Shown here: one piece after another, positions 8,192 through 17,471 of the stretch
Layout: each line of letters opens with the position of its first letter
Position numbering within the stretch: position 1 is the first letter of the stretch
Source: Kineococcus rhizosphaerae
Lineage (GTDB): Bacteria; Actinomycetota; Actinomycetes; Actinomycetales; Kineococcaceae
Length of the DNA: 64,000 bases
NCBI RefSeq assembly: GCF_003002055.1
Contig: NZ_PVZF01000007.1
Span: 1 to 64,000 of the forward strand
Direction: 5' to 3'
Notes under the pieces: generated by a model
Database searches by the model: none
What the model was told of the DNA's origin: nothing
Seen by the model: the letters and a program-made list of their open reading frames with translations, nothing else
Program-made: the position numbers and the translations under genes

Positions 8192-8800
8192 GTGCACTCC
8201 TACGAACCCCGCCAGGGCCACCGCCTCGCGCACGACCCGCTGAACGCGATCGTCGCGCCGCGGCCCATCGGGTGGGTCTCCACCACCGGGGCCGACGGGA
8301 CGCCGAACCTGGCGCCCTACAGCTTCTTCAACCTCTTCAACTACCGCCCGCCGATCGTCGGGTTCTCCAGCATCGGCCGCAAGGACAGCGTCACCAACGC
8401 CGAGGCGAGCGGGGAGTTCGTCTGGAACCTGGCCTCGGTGGCGCTGGCCGAGCGGATGAACGCCACGTCGGCGGCCGTGGGGCCCGAGGTCGACGAGTTC
8501 GCCCTCGCCGGCCTGAGCGCGCAGCCCTCCACGCTCGTCGGGCCGCCGCGGGTCGGCGAGAGCCTCGTGGCCTTCGAGTGCCGGGTGACGGGCGTGCAGG
8601 AGCTCACCGACACCGCCGGGCGGGGCGTGGACGCCTGGCTCGTGCTGGGCGAGGTCGTCCTGGTGCACCTCGACGACAGCGTCCTCGTCGACGGCGTGTT
8701 CGACACGCTCGCCGCGGACCCGCTGCTGCGCGCCGGCGGCCCCTCGGACTACTTCACCCTCGCCCCCGAGCGCCGGCTGCGGATGGACCGTCCGGGCTGA
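8192..8800 (+). CDS. Flavin reductase-like FMN-binding protein (DIM6/NTAB family)
   Basis: A 202-residue flavin reductase-like domain: VAPRPIGWVSTTGADGTPNLAPYSF at the N-terminus, then PIVGFSSIGRKDSVTNAEASGEFVWNLAS, the standard FMN-binding beta-barrel motifs. Members reduce flavin with NAD(P)H or bind FMN in oxidoreductions; the partner is unknown here. The frame is open far upstream inside the YhgE/Pip gene, but the true start is the GTG at 8192. TAGCGT at 8178-8183, which includes the YhgE stop codon, could be a -10 element giving a leaderless transcript. Confidence 0.88.
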   Translation: MHSYEPRQGHRLAHDPLNAIVAPRPIGWVSTTGADGTPNLAPYSFFNLFNYRPPIVGFSSIGRKDSVTNAEASGEFVWNLASVALAERMNATSAAVGPEVDEFALAGLSAQPSTLVGPPRVGESLVAFECRVTGVQELTDTAGRGVDAWLVLGEVVLVHLDDSVLVDGVFDTLAADPLLRAGGPSDYFTLAPERRLRMDRPG

Positions 8801-8855
8801 CCCTCGGCGGGGGGTCTCAAGCCGTCGCGTCGGCGTGCCGAGACACGCGAGCGTG

Positions 8856-11800
8856 ATGCCCCCCGTCCTCGCCCTGCCGCAGCCGGAGCGCGCCGAGGCC
8901 GAGCGGGTCGCGGCGCTGCACTCCTACGGCGTGCTGGACGCCCCGGCCGACGGTGAGCTCGACGACGTGGTGCGCGCCGCGGCGCTGGTGGCGGGCGTCC
9001 CGCACGCCACGCTCAACCTCGTCGACGAGCACCGCCAGTGCCAGCTGACGACCGTGGGGTTCGAGGGTTCGGACTCCGCGCGCAGCGACTCGATGTGCGC
9101 GCTGCACTTCACCGACGGCGTGGTCGTCCACGTCCCCGACGCCCGCCTGGACGAGCGCTACCGCACGAACCCGTGGGTCGACGGCCGGCTCGGCACGGTC
9201 CGGCTGTACGCCTCGGCCCCGCTGCTGGACCCCGACGGTCACGCCCTGGGCAGCCTGTGCGTGTTCGACACCGGGCCCGGGGAGCTGTCCGCCGGGCAGC
9301 TGGAGGCCCTGGAGGGGCTCGCCCGGGTCGTCGTGGCCCTCTTCGAGCGCCGCCGCCAGGCCCGGGTGGCCGAGCAGCTCGCCGCCCGCGACGCCGAGCT
9401 GCGCCTCGTGCTGGACGCCACGAGCGACGCCTTCCTGGCCGTCGACACCGACCAGCGCATCACGTCCTGGAACGCCGCCGCCGAGCGGGTGTTCGGCTGG
9501 CCCGCGCAGGAGGCGGTCGGTCGCACCCTCGCGCAGACCATCGTGCCGTCGTCGTCCGCGGCCGCCCACACCACGGGCTTCACCCGGTTCACCGCCACCG
9601 GTGTCCGTCGCCTCACGGGCACGGTCGAGGTGCCGGCCGTGCACCGCGACGGGCACGAGCTGACCATCGAGCTGACCCTGACGCCCGTCGAGACCGGGGG
9701 GCAGCGACGGGTCTACGCGGCCGCGCGCGACGTCACCGACCGCCGGTGCCTGGAGCGCGAGCGCGCCGCGCTGGCCGGCATCGTCGCGGGCGCCCGCGAC
9801 GCGATCGTCGCCGTGGACGACGCCGGGCGGGTCACGTCCTGGAACGCCGCGGCCGAGCGGCTGTACGGGCGCCCGGCCGCCGACGCGGTCGGGGCGCACG
9901 TGCACGGCCTGGCCCTGGCCGGGGAGCCGGACCAGCTCGACGGGTGGCTGGCGCGGGCGGTCGCCGGGCAGGTCGTGGACCCCGTCGACACGCCCGGCCG
10001 GCACGCCGACGGCACCGACCTGGACCTGTCGGTCGCGTTCTCCCCCGTGCTGGACGGGTCCGGCGCCGTGGTGGGCGCGTCCCTGACCGCGCGGGACGTC
10101 GCGGACCGCCGCGCGGCCGAGGCGGCGCTGCGCGCGGCCGAGGAGCGGTTCAGCCTCGCCTTCGACCAGGCCCCCACCGGGGTGCTGCTCACGACCCTCA
10201 CCGGCGAGCACGCCGGCCGGTTCGCCGACACCAACCCGGCGGTGTGCGCGCTGCTCGGCTACTCGCGCGAGCAGCTGCTGGGCATGACGTTCGCCGACGT
10301 CACCCACCCCGACGACCTGGCCGTCTCCCAGGACCGGGTGCGGGCGCTGGTCAGCGGCGCGGTGCCCAGCGTGCACTTCGAGAAGCGGTACGTGCGCGCC
10401 GACGGGCGCGTCGTCTGGGTGGCGCTGGACGCCGCCGTCCTGCGCGACCCCGACGGAGCGGCCCGGTTCTCGGTGACGCACGTGGAGGACATCACCGGCA
10501 AGCGCGCGGACCGGATGCGGCTGGCGGCCTCCGAGCAGCGCTTCCGGCTCGCCTTCGACACCGCCCCGGTCGGGATGCTCATCGTCGGCCTGGACGAGCA
10601 GGACCCCGGCCGGATCCTGCAGGTGAACTCCACGCTGTGCCGGTTCACGGGCCTGGACCCGGCGGGACTCGTCGGGCGGGAGGTGCACGACCTGGTGCAC
10701 CCCGAGGAGCGGGCCGACAGCCTGGTGGCGCTGGCCCCCTTCCTGCTGGGCGAGCACGACCACGGTCAGTTCGAGCAGCGGTACCGGCACGCCGACGGGA
10801 CCACGCGGTGGGGGCTGCTGTCGGCCACCGTCATGACCGAGGGGACCCCGGCCGACGGCACGGCCGGGGGTGCGCCCGGCACAGCGGCCGGGCCCCGGCT
10901 GCTGTGCCTCATCGAGGACATCACCGCCCGCAAGGCCGCCGAGCAGGCCCTGCGCCACCAGGCGCTGCACGACGGGCTGACGGGCCTGCCGAACCGGACG
11001 CTGCTGCACGACCGGCTCGAGCACGCGCTGGCGGCGGCCGGTCGCAGCGGCACCGGGGTCGGCGTCCTCTTCTGCGACCTCGACGGGTTCAAGGCCGTCA
11101 ACGACTCGGCCGGTCACGGCGCGGGCGACGACCTCCTGCGGCAGGTGGCCGTCCGCTTCGGCGCGTGCCTGCGCCCCGGGGACACCCTGGCCCGGCTCGG
11201 CGGCGACGAGTTCGCCGTGGTGTGCCCGGACGTGCCGGACGCCCAGGCGCTGGAGGTGGTCGCCCGGCGTCTGCTGGGCGCCCTGCACGCCCCGGTGACG
11301 GTGGAGGCGGGGACCTTCACCGTGGGGGTCAGCATCGGCACGCACCTGGCCCGGCCCGGTGGCGGCGGGGACGGGCTCAGCGAGGCCGAGCACGCCCTGG
11401 CCCGGGCCGACGGCGCCATGTACGAGGCCAAGCGGGCCGGCAAGAACCGGGTGCACCTGGTCGACGACAGCCTCGGCGAGGACGCGCGCAGCGGCCGGGC
11501 CGCGCGGCTGCTGCCGCAGCTGGCCACGGCGCTGAGCCGGGACGAGCTGGTCCTGCACGGGCAGCCCGTGCTGGACCTGGCGACCGGGCACCCCGTGGCG
11601 GTGGAGACGCTCGTGCGCTGGCAGCACCCCCAGCGCGGTCTGCTGTCCCCCGCCGAGTTCCTCGACGTCGCCGAGGAGAGCCCGCTCGTGCTGGCCCTGG
11701 GGCGGCGCGTCCTGGACGAGTCCTGCCGGCTGGCGGCCGCGTGGGGCGCCGCGCTCGGGCCGGCGGCCCCGGCCGTGCACGTCAACGTCTCCGGCCGGCA

Positions 11801-12305
11801 GCTGGAGTCGGGCAACCTCAGCGAGGACGTCCTGGCGGCGCTGGGACGGCACGGGCTGCCCGCCCACCGGCTGGTCCTGGAGCTGACCGAGACGACGATG
11901 CCGCGCGTCACGCACTCGCTGCGCGGCGACCTGCAGCGGTTGCGGGACCTCGGGGTGCGCATCGCCATCGACGACCTCGGGACGGGGTACTCCAGCCTGT
12001 CCCGGCTGACCGAGCTGCCCGTGGACGTCCTGAAGATCGACCTCGCCTTCGTCGCGGGGCTCGGCGTGGACCCCAGCTGCGACGCGGTGGTGCGGGCCGT
12101 CCTCGGCCTCGGCTCGGCGCTCGGGCTGTCGGTGGTCGCCGAGGGCGTCGAGACGGCCGGGCAGGCGGACCTGCTGCGCCGCTACGGCTGCGACACGGTG
12201 CAGGGCTACCTGTACAGCCGGCCGTTGCCGGAGCGGACGCTGCTCGACACCCTCGCGGGGGCGCCGTGGACGGCTGCGGGCGTCAGCGCCCCGCCGGCGG
12301 CGTGA
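8856..12305 (+). CDS. GAF-PAS-GGDEF-EAL c-di-GMP signalling protein
   Basis: About 1149 residues. Order: GAF domain (roughly 25-165, with LHSYGVLDAP and SLCVFDTGPGELS), four PAS-type sensor domains (about 180-690), a GGDEF cyclase and an EAL phosphodiesterase. The active site LGGDEFAVVC is intact and an RPGD inhibitory I-site lies five residues before it, so a feedback-controlled diguanylate cyclase is expected. In the EAL domain the signature is ETL (AVETLVRW), but the catalytic glutamate and the VNVSGRQL, LELTET, IDDLGTGYSS, LKIDLAF and AEGVET motifs remain, so hydrolysis is possible. ATG 8856 is preferred; a GTG at 8835 is an alternative. The 3' end overlaps the convergent gene by 23 bp. 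Confidence 0.93.
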   Translation: MPPVLALPQPERAEAERVAALHSYGVLDAPADGELDDVVRAAALVAGVPHATLNLVDEHRQCQLTTVGFEGSDSARSDSMCALHFTDGVVVHVPDARLDERYRTNPWVDGRLGTVRLYASAPLLDPDGHALGSLCVFDTGPGELSAGQLEALEGLARVVVALFERRRQARVAEQLAARDAELRLVLDATSDAFLAVDTDQRITSWNAAAERVFGWPAQEAVGRTLAQTIVPSSSAAAHTTGFTRFTATGVRRLTGTVEVPAVHRDGHELTIELTLTPVETGGQRRVYAAARDVTDRRCLERERAALAGIVAGARDAIVAVDDAGRVTSWNAAAERLYGRPAADAVGAHVHGLALAGEPDQLDGWLARAVAGQVVDPVDTPGRHADGTDLDLSVAFSPVLDGSGAVVGASLTARDVADRRAAEAALRAAEERFSLAFDQAPTGVLLTTLTGEHAGRFADTNPAVCALLGYSREQLLGMTFADVTHPDDLAVSQDRVRALVSGAVPSVHFEKRYVRADGRVVWVALDAAVLRDPDGAARFSVTHVEDITGKRADRMRLAASEQRFRLAFDTAPVGMLIVGLDEQDPGRILQVNSTLCRFTGLDPAGLVGREVHDLVHPEERADSLVALAPFLLGEHDHGQFEQRYRHADGTTRWGLLSATVMTEGTPADGTAGGAPGTAAGPRLLCLIEDITARKAAEQALRHQALHDGLTGLPNRTLLHDRLEHALAAAGRSGTGVGVLFCDLDGFKAVNDSAGHGAGDDLLRQVAVRFGACLRPGDTLARLGGDEFAVVCPDVPDAQALEVVARRLLGALHAPVTVEAGTFTVGVSIGTHLARPGGGGDGLSEAEHALARADGAMYEAKRAGKNRVHLVDDSLGEDARSGRAARLLPQLATALSRDELVLHGQPVLDLATGHPVAVETLVRWQHPQRGLLSPAEFLDVAEESPLVLALGRRVLDESCRLAAAWGAALGPAAPAVHVNVSGRQLESGNLSEDVLAALGRHGLPAHRLVLELTETTMPRVTHSLRGDLQRLRDLGVRIAIDDLGTGYSSLSRLTELPVDVLKIDLAFVAGLGVDPSCDAVVRAVLGLGSALGLSVVAEGVETAGQADLLRRYGCDTVQGYLYSRPLPERTLLDTLAGAPWTAAGVSAPPAA

Positions 12306-13011
12306 GCTGCTTGGGCAGGCAGGCGTTGCCCCGCTCGTCGGCCGGGACCCGGGCGAACATGCTGTCGCACCAGGCCCGCACGTCGTCGGAGTCGGCGAAG
12401 GGGCCCGCGGCCAGGGTCGCCCAGTAGGGGTTGCCGCGGGCGTCGACGAGCCCGGTGCCGAAGTCGGTGCTGCGCAGCACGAAGACGTCACCGCCCGCGA
12501 CGCCGGAGGCGATCTCGCGGCTCTGGGCGAGGATGTCGGCGGCGTAGAAGGTGCTGCTGCCGTTGGCGGCGGTCTGCACGGGGTCGGTCGTGCCGACGCT
12601 CTTGGCGGCCAGCTGCGCGACCCACTGCCCCCGCGGGGGGTGCGTGGCCAGGCCCCGCTCCCGCAGCCGTTCCAGCTCGCTCGTGGCCGCGGCGTCGGCG
12701 GCGGCGGTGCCGGCCGGGGGGTCCGCGGCCGCGGAGCCGACGGGGGTGACCGGGGGCGCCGCGGGGGTGCCGGACCCCGGGACGGCCTCGGGCCCCGGCG
12801 CCGCGGCGGGGCCGGTCAGGCTCCGGGCGGCGAGCAGCCCGAGCAGGGCCAGGAGCACGACGCTCAGCACGGCCGCGGTGACCTGCAGCCCCCGTGGCCG
12901 GCGGGGCGGGCGGGGTGACGGTACGACCTGCGGCGCGGCGGCGGGTGCGGTGTCCGTGGCGGCCGGTGCGGGACCCGCGCCGAACTCCTCCCACCACGGG
13001 GCACCCGCCAC
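12283..13011 (-). CDS. Single-pass membrane protein with SPOR-like extracellular domain
   Basis: A 242-residue protein: short cytoplasmic N-terminus containing PWWEEF, a Pro-rich stretch, one membrane segment (LQVTAAVLSVVLLALLGLLA), a Pro/Ala linker, and a C-terminal domain beginning QWVAQLAAKSVGTTDPVQTA and containing FVLRSTDFGTG and the cysteine pair in VRAWCDSMF and GNACLPKQL. That C-terminal pattern resembles the SPOR-like tails often attached to actinobacterial membrane proteins and kinases, and peptidoglycan binding is possible. GTG 13011 has GGGAGG five bases upstream; an ATG at 13113 is a weaker option. It overlaps the end of the convergent c-di-GMP gene. Confidence 0.7.
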   Translation of the reverse strand: MAGAPWWEEFGAGPAPAATDTAPAAAPQVVPSPRPPRRPRGLQVTAAVLSVVLLALLGLLAARSLTGPAAAPGPEAVPGSGTPAAPPVTPVGSAAADPPAGTAAADAAATSELERLRERGLATHPPRGQWVAQLAAKSVGTTDPVQTAANGSSTFYAADILAQSREIASGVAGGDVFVLRSTDFGTGLVDARGNPYWATLAAGPFADSDDVRAWCDSMFARVPADERGNACLPKQLTPPAGR

Positions 13012-13163
13012 GACGACCTCCCGGCGCTCCGGGTGCGGCCTTCGCACCCCCGCGGCGCTCGAACCCTGCGACGTCGTGCGCGCCGGTCGGGTTCCGCGTG
13101 CTCGTCCCAGCATGCCTCCGGCCCGTGGTGGGCTGCGCGTCGAGGACCGGGCCGACGGTGCTG

Positions 13164-13664
13164 CTACCCGGCGAAGACCTGGGTCCAGTACGGGCCGATC
13201 GCGCCGGCCTGCTCGGCGATGCCGACGGCGACGAGCCGGCAGTCGAGGATGTTGCGGCGGTGCCCGGGGCTGGCGAGCCAGGCCCCGACGACCCCGTCCG
13301 CGTCGTAGCCGTAGGCGACGTTCTCGGCGGTGATCCACGGGCTCAGGCCCTCGGCGGCGAGCCGGGTGCGCGGGGTGCTGCCGTCGGTGCCGGTGTGGCT
13401 CATCACGCCGTGGACGGCCATGTCCTGCGTGTGGCGCAGGGCGGCGTCACCGAGGGCGGGGTCGAGCAGCAGCGGGGCGCAGCCGGCCTGGGCGCGGGCG
13501 GCGTTGGTGAGGTCCAGGACCCGCAGGGCGGCCGGGTCGGGAGCCGCGGGGACGACCTCCTCCGCGGAGGCGGAGGGGGCCAGGGCCAGCGAGCCGAGGG
13601 TCGTCGCGGCGGCGGCGAGGGCCAGCGCGACCCGCCGAGGGGTGCGCCGGGGGTGCGTCGTCAT
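13164..13664 (-). CDS. Secreted CAP-domain (SCP/PR-1-like) protein
   Basis: A 166-residue secreted protein. A twin-arginine-containing N-terminus and hydrophobic core (RRVALALAAAATTLGSLALAPSASA) form a signal peptide. The mature part is a compact CAP domain: LDLTNAARAQAGCAPL, the helix DAALRHTQDMAVHGVMSHTG with the conserved His, then ENVAYG and WLASPGHRRNIL with the second metal-site His. Bacterial CAP proteins are extracellular and mostly of unknown substrate. ATG 13664 is preferred over a GTG three codons upstream. It is monocistronic between two signalling genes. Confidence 0.9.
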   Translation of the reverse strand: MTTHPRRTPRRVALALAAAATTLGSLALAPSASAEEVVPAAPDPAALRVLDLTNAARAQAGCAPLLLDPALGDAALRHTQDMAVHGVMSHTGTDGSTPRTRLAAEGLSPWITAENVAYGYDADGVVGAWLASPGHRRNILDCRLVAVGIAEQAGAIGPYWTQVFAG

Positions 13665-13740
13665 GCGCCGCACTCAACCAGTCCTGTGCGTGGCACAGGT
13701 GCGTCGTGTGAGATGAACCACACATCCTGTGCACAACTGG

Positions 13741-16344
13741 TCACTGAACGCTGTTGCTGCGATCGGGCTGAGACGCGACGGCCGCCAGGACGGTTCCCTC
13801 CCGCACCCCCCGGTGCACGACGACCCGTCCCTTGCCCGCCCGCTTGGCCTCGTACATCGCCGCGTCCGCGTCCCGCACCAGCTCGTCCACCGACGCCGGC
13901 CCCGAGCACCACCGCACCCCGATGCTCGCGCCCACCACCGCCTGGTGACCGCCGACGTCGAGGGGGTCGCGCAGGGCGGCCAGCACCCGGGTCCCGATCG
14001 CGACGAGGTCCGCCTCCGACGTCGGTCCCGAGCACACGACGGCGAACTCGTCGCCGCCGAGCCGGGCCACCGAGTCACCCGGGCGCACGCACCCCGTGAG
14101 CAACCGCGCCACCTGCACGAGCAGGTCGTCCCCGGCCTGGTGCCCGGCGGTGTCGTTGACGGCCTTGAACCCGTCGAGGTCGACGTACAGCAGCCCCGCG
14201 TGCCCGGCCCCGCGCGCGGCCGCCGCGACCGCGTGCTCCAGCCGGTCCAGGAACAACCGCCGGTTGGGCAGCCCCGTCAGCGGGTCGTGCAGCGCGGTGT
14301 GCCGCAGCTCGGCCTGCGCCGCACGGCGTTCGGTGACGTCCTCGACGAGGCAGAGCAGGCTCACCGCACCCCCGCGCGGGCGCACCAGCGAGGCCGTGAG
14401 CTGCGCCTGCACCCGCCGGCCGTCGGCCGTGCGCAGCACGACGTCGAGCTGCTGCTCGCGGGTGAAGCCGTACAGGACGTCGGCGAACGCGTCGTCGAAG
14501 GGTTCCTCACCCTCGACGAGCCCTGCGAACCCGGCGCCCAGCAGTTCCGGCTCCGGCCGGGCCGTGAACCGGCACAGCGCCCGGTTGACGCGCAGCAGGC
14601 GGCCCGCGTCGGCTCCCGCCGTGCCCAGGATGGCGATCCCGACCGGCGCCGTGTCCAGCGCGACCCGGAACAGCTCCTCGGAGTTCTCCAGCTCCGAGAC
14701 GTCCGTGGCCATGCTGATCCAGCCGACGACCCGCCCGGCCTCGTCGTGCATGGGCGAGGTCGTCAGGCTCACCGGGACGGTGGAGCCGTCCGCGCGGACG
14801 TAGGTGGACCGCCCGGTCGTCGGTTCGTCGCCGCGCTCCGCCGGCGTCCGCGGGTCGAGCACCCGCGCGACGTCACCGCCGACGACCTCCTGCGCGCTCC
14901 AGCCGAGCATCCGCTCGGCCCCCTCGTTGAACAGGGTCACCGTGCCGCGGGTGTCGACGGCGATGATGGAGTGCTCGGTGGCGGCCCTCAGGACGTCGCT
15001 CATGAGGTCGTGGGCCCGCCGGACGCGGGCCGCCGCGGCCCGCACCTCCGAGACGTCGTGGAAGGCGGCGACCACGCCCCCGCTCCACACCGCGTCGTGC
15101 CCGTGAGGCAACGGGTGGGCGCTGACGTTGAGGTGCAGCCCCTCGGGGGTCCGCGGCGTGTGCAGGCGCAGGTCGAGGCCGTCGACGGACTCCCCGGCCA
15201 GGGCCCGCACGATCGGCAGCTCGGCGTCGGCGAACCGGGTCCCGTCGGGGTGGAAGAACCCGTACCGCTCGTCCCACTGCCGACGCTGGACCGGGACCTT
15301 CGTGCCCAGCAGCGTCTCGGCGGCCGGGTTGCGCAGCAGCGAGTCCCCGTGGCGGTCGAAGACGCAGACCGCGTCGGAGATCGAGCCGAAGACGGCCGTG
15401 AGCAGGTCGGCCTGCTCGGCGGCCGCCCGGGCGTTCTCGACGCTCTCGTCGCGGTACAGGGCCAGCACGAGCGTCACGAACGCCAGGGTCCCGACGAAGG
15501 CGTCGGCGCACAGGGCCTGGACGTCGGGGTCCAACCCCGCCCAGGGGCCGCGGTCCGCCCACGTCGAGACGACCACGACGACCGTGGCCAGCACGACGTT
15601 CACCGTGGCGGCCGTCGTCGTGCGGCGCAGCGCGACCCACACCGCGACGGGCAGCACGAGGAAGGCGATGGGAGCGTCGGGCAGGAGCCAGAAGACGAGC
15701 CCGTAGGCGACGACGAACGCAGCGGACACCGCGCACCGCTCCGGCCAGCGCGCCTCGCTGCCGGGGGCGCCGGGACGGCTCTCCGCGGCGCGCAGCACGA
15801 TCGCCAGGACGACGAACGTCGACACCGCCGTGCGCAGCAGCCACTGCGCCGCCGACGGGGGCACCGGGACCCCGGGGGTGACGGCGAAGGCCAGCGCGGC
15901 CACGGGCGTGGAGGCGAGCGCTCCGCTCAGGGACGACAGGGCCAGCGAACGCAGGTGCGCGGGCCTAGCGAGGTGGAAGCCGTCCGGCTGCAGGCGGCGG
16001 TAGGTGAGCGCCCCGGTGAAGGCCTGGACGACGGCCGCGCAGGCCAGGACCGCCGACTCCGCGACGGGCATGTGCGTCAGGACCCGCAGCGCGACGGTGA
16101 GGGCGAGGACCACCGCGCCGTCGACGACGCGACCGCGCCGGCCGGGCGAGCCCGCGACCCACAGCAACCCGACGGCCGACGCCGGCCAGAAGATCGCGAG
16201 GTGCGCGCCGTCGGCCTGGGCGCTGCGGCCCACGAGGGTCGCCGCCGCGAACAGCGCGCAGAAGACCAGCCGGCGGCGCCAGGTCCCCCGCAGCAGGGCC
16301 GGTTCACGGGGGGCCTCGACGAGACGTCCCGGGACGGACGACAC
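13741..16344 (-). CDS. Membrane PAS-GGDEF diguanylate cyclase with MASE1-like sensor
   Basis: An 867-residue protein. The N-terminal 300 residues hold about eight membrane helices with features of a MASE1 sensor (HLAIFWPASAVGLLW). Several PAS domains follow (about 330-690, for example SISDAVCVFDRHGD and HSIIAVDTRGTVTLFNEG), and a C-terminal GGDEF domain contains DLDGFKAVND and LGGDEFAVVC with an RPGD I-site five residues before it. An active, product-inhibited c-di-GMP synthase is expected. GTG 16344 has GGAGGTG seven bases upstream. There is no EAL domain, unlike the other two c-di-GMP proteins in the window. Confidence 0.92.
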   Translation of the reverse strand: MSSVPGRLVEAPREPALLRGTWRRRLVFCALFAAATLVGRSAQADGAHLAIFWPASAVGLLWVAGSPGRRGRVVDGAVVLALTVALRVLTHMPVAESAVLACAAVVQAFTGALTYRRLQPDGFHLARPAHLRSLALSSLSGALASTPVAALAFAVTPGVPVPPSAAQWLLRTAVSTFVVLAIVLRAAESRPGAPGSEARWPERCAVSAAFVVAYGLVFWLLPDAPIAFLVLPVAVWVALRRTTTAATVNVVLATVVVVVSTWADRGPWAGLDPDVQALCADAFVGTLAFVTLVLALYRDESVENARAAAEQADLLTAVFGSISDAVCVFDRHGDSLLRNPAAETLLGTKVPVQRRQWDERYGFFHPDGTRFADAELPIVRALAGESVDGLDLRLHTPRTPEGLHLNVSAHPLPHGHDAVWSGGVVAAFHDVSEVRAAAARVRRAHDLMSDVLRAATEHSIIAVDTRGTVTLFNEGAERMLGWSAQEVVGGDVARVLDPRTPAERGDEPTTGRSTYVRADGSTVPVSLTTSPMHDEAGRVVGWISMATDVSELENSEELFRVALDTAPVGIAILGTAGADAGRLLRVNRALCRFTARPEPELLGAGFAGLVEGEEPFDDAFADVLYGFTREQQLDVVLRTADGRRVQAQLTASLVRPRGGAVSLLCLVEDVTERRAAQAELRHTALHDPLTGLPNRRLFLDRLEHAVAAAARGAGHAGLLYVDLDGFKAVNDTAGHQAGDDLLVQVARLLTGCVRPGDSVARLGGDEFAVVCSGPTSEADLVAIGTRVLAALRDPLDVGGHQAVVGASIGVRWCSGPASVDELVRDADAAMYEAKRAGKGRVVVHRGVREGTVLAAVASQPDRSNSVQ

Positions 16345-16434
16345 GGTGGGGCACCTCCGGCGATCGGGACCGTGGCGCGCCGGGGGTTGGACGCACCACG
16401 GTCTCCATCGACCGGACGGGCAGGAGCCTTGAGA

Positions 16435-17460
16435 TCAGCCCTTGGAGCTGAAGGCGGCGTCGAAGGCGGCGGCCGGCGGCTGGAACAGCTCACCGAGGCC
16501 CCGCACGAACGCCAGCGCGTCGGGCGCGCCGCGCAGGCGGTCGATGCCGGCGTCCTCCCACTCCACGCTCGTCGGCCCCGCGTAACCGATGTTGTTCAGC
16601 TCGCGGAAGATCGCCTCCCACGGCACGTCGCCGTGGCCGACGGAGGTGAAGTCCCAGCCGCGGCGCGAGTCCGCCCACGGCAGGTGCGAGCCGAGGCGGC
16701 CGTTGCGGCCGTCGAGCTGCTTGCGGGAGTCCTTGCAGTGCACGTGGTAGATGCGGTCGGCGAAGTCGCGCAGGAACGGCACCGGGTCCAGGTCCTGCCA
16801 CACGAAGTGCGACGGGTCGAAGTTCAGGCCGAACGCCTCGCGGTGGCCGATGGCCTCCAGCGTCCGCTTCGTCGTCCAGTAGTCGTAGGCGACCTCCGAG
16901 GGGTGCACCTCGAGGGCGAACTTCACCCCGACCTCGTCGAACACGTCGATGATCGGGTTCCAGCGGTCCGCGAAGTCCCGGTACCCGCGCTCGACCATCG
17001 CCTCGGGGGTGGGGGGGAACATCGCCACGGTGTGCCACACCGAGGACCCGGTGAACCCGGTGACGGTCTTCACGCCGAGGCGGGCCGCGGTGCGCGCGGT
17101 GTCCTTCACGTACTGCGCGGCGCGCTGGCGGACGCCCTCGGGGTCGCCGTCGCCCCACACGTCGACGGACACGATGTCCTGGTGGCGCTCGTCGATGAGG
17201 TCGCAGACGGCCTGCCCGGACAGGTGCGCCGAGATCGTCCAGACCTTCAGGCCGTACTTGTCGAGCGTCGCCTTCTTCTCGGCGATGTAGTCGTCGTCGG
17301 TGGCGCCGCGGGTGGAGTCGAGGTGGTCGCCCCACGTCGCGATCTCGAGGCCGTCGAAACCCCACTCGGAGGCGAGGCGGCAGACCTCCTCGAACGGCAG
17401 GTCGGCCCACTGGCCGGTGAACAGGGTGACGGGACGGGGGGTCTTCAGCGGTTCGGCCAC
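16435..17460 (-). CDS. Sugar phosphate isomerase/epimerase-like TIM-barrel protein
   Basis: A 341-residue AP-endonuclease-2-type TIM barrel ([65 protein letters not shown]). The acidic and histidine residues on these strand ends are typical of the metal site in IolE/xylose-isomerase-like enzymes. GTG 17460 follows GAGGAGGAG. It lies 11 bp downstream of a Gfo/Idh/MocA oxidoreductase in the same direction. Such pairs oxidise a sugar or polyol and then isomerise, hydrolyse or eliminate the keto product; the substrate cannot be read from sequence. A shared operator (see 19793) links it to the transporter operon at 29-34 kb. Confidence 0.9.
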   Translation of the reverse strand: MAEPLKTPRPVTLFTGQWADLPFEEVCRLASEWGFDGLEIATWGDHLDSTRGATDDDYIAEKKATLDKYGLKVWTISAHLSGQAVCDLIDERHQDIVSVDVWGDGDPEGVRQRAAQYVKDTARTAARLGVKTVTGFTGSSVWHTVAMFPPTPEAMVERGYRDFADRWNPIIDVFDEVGVKFALEVHPSEVAYDYWTTKRTLEAIGHREAFGLNFDPSHFVWQDLDPVPFLRDFADRIYHVHCKDSRKQLDGRNGRLGSHLPWADSRRGWDFTSVGHGDVPWEAIFRELNNIGYAGPTSVEWEDAGIDRLRGAPDALAFVRGLGELFQPPAAAFDAAFSSKG

Positions 17461-17471
17461 GGTTCTCCTCC

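Noticed and set aside
8817-12491. Very long open frames on both strands over the GAF-PAS-GGDEF-EAL gene
   Set aside because: Only the frame from 8856 gives recognisable domains and motifs; the others are shadows.
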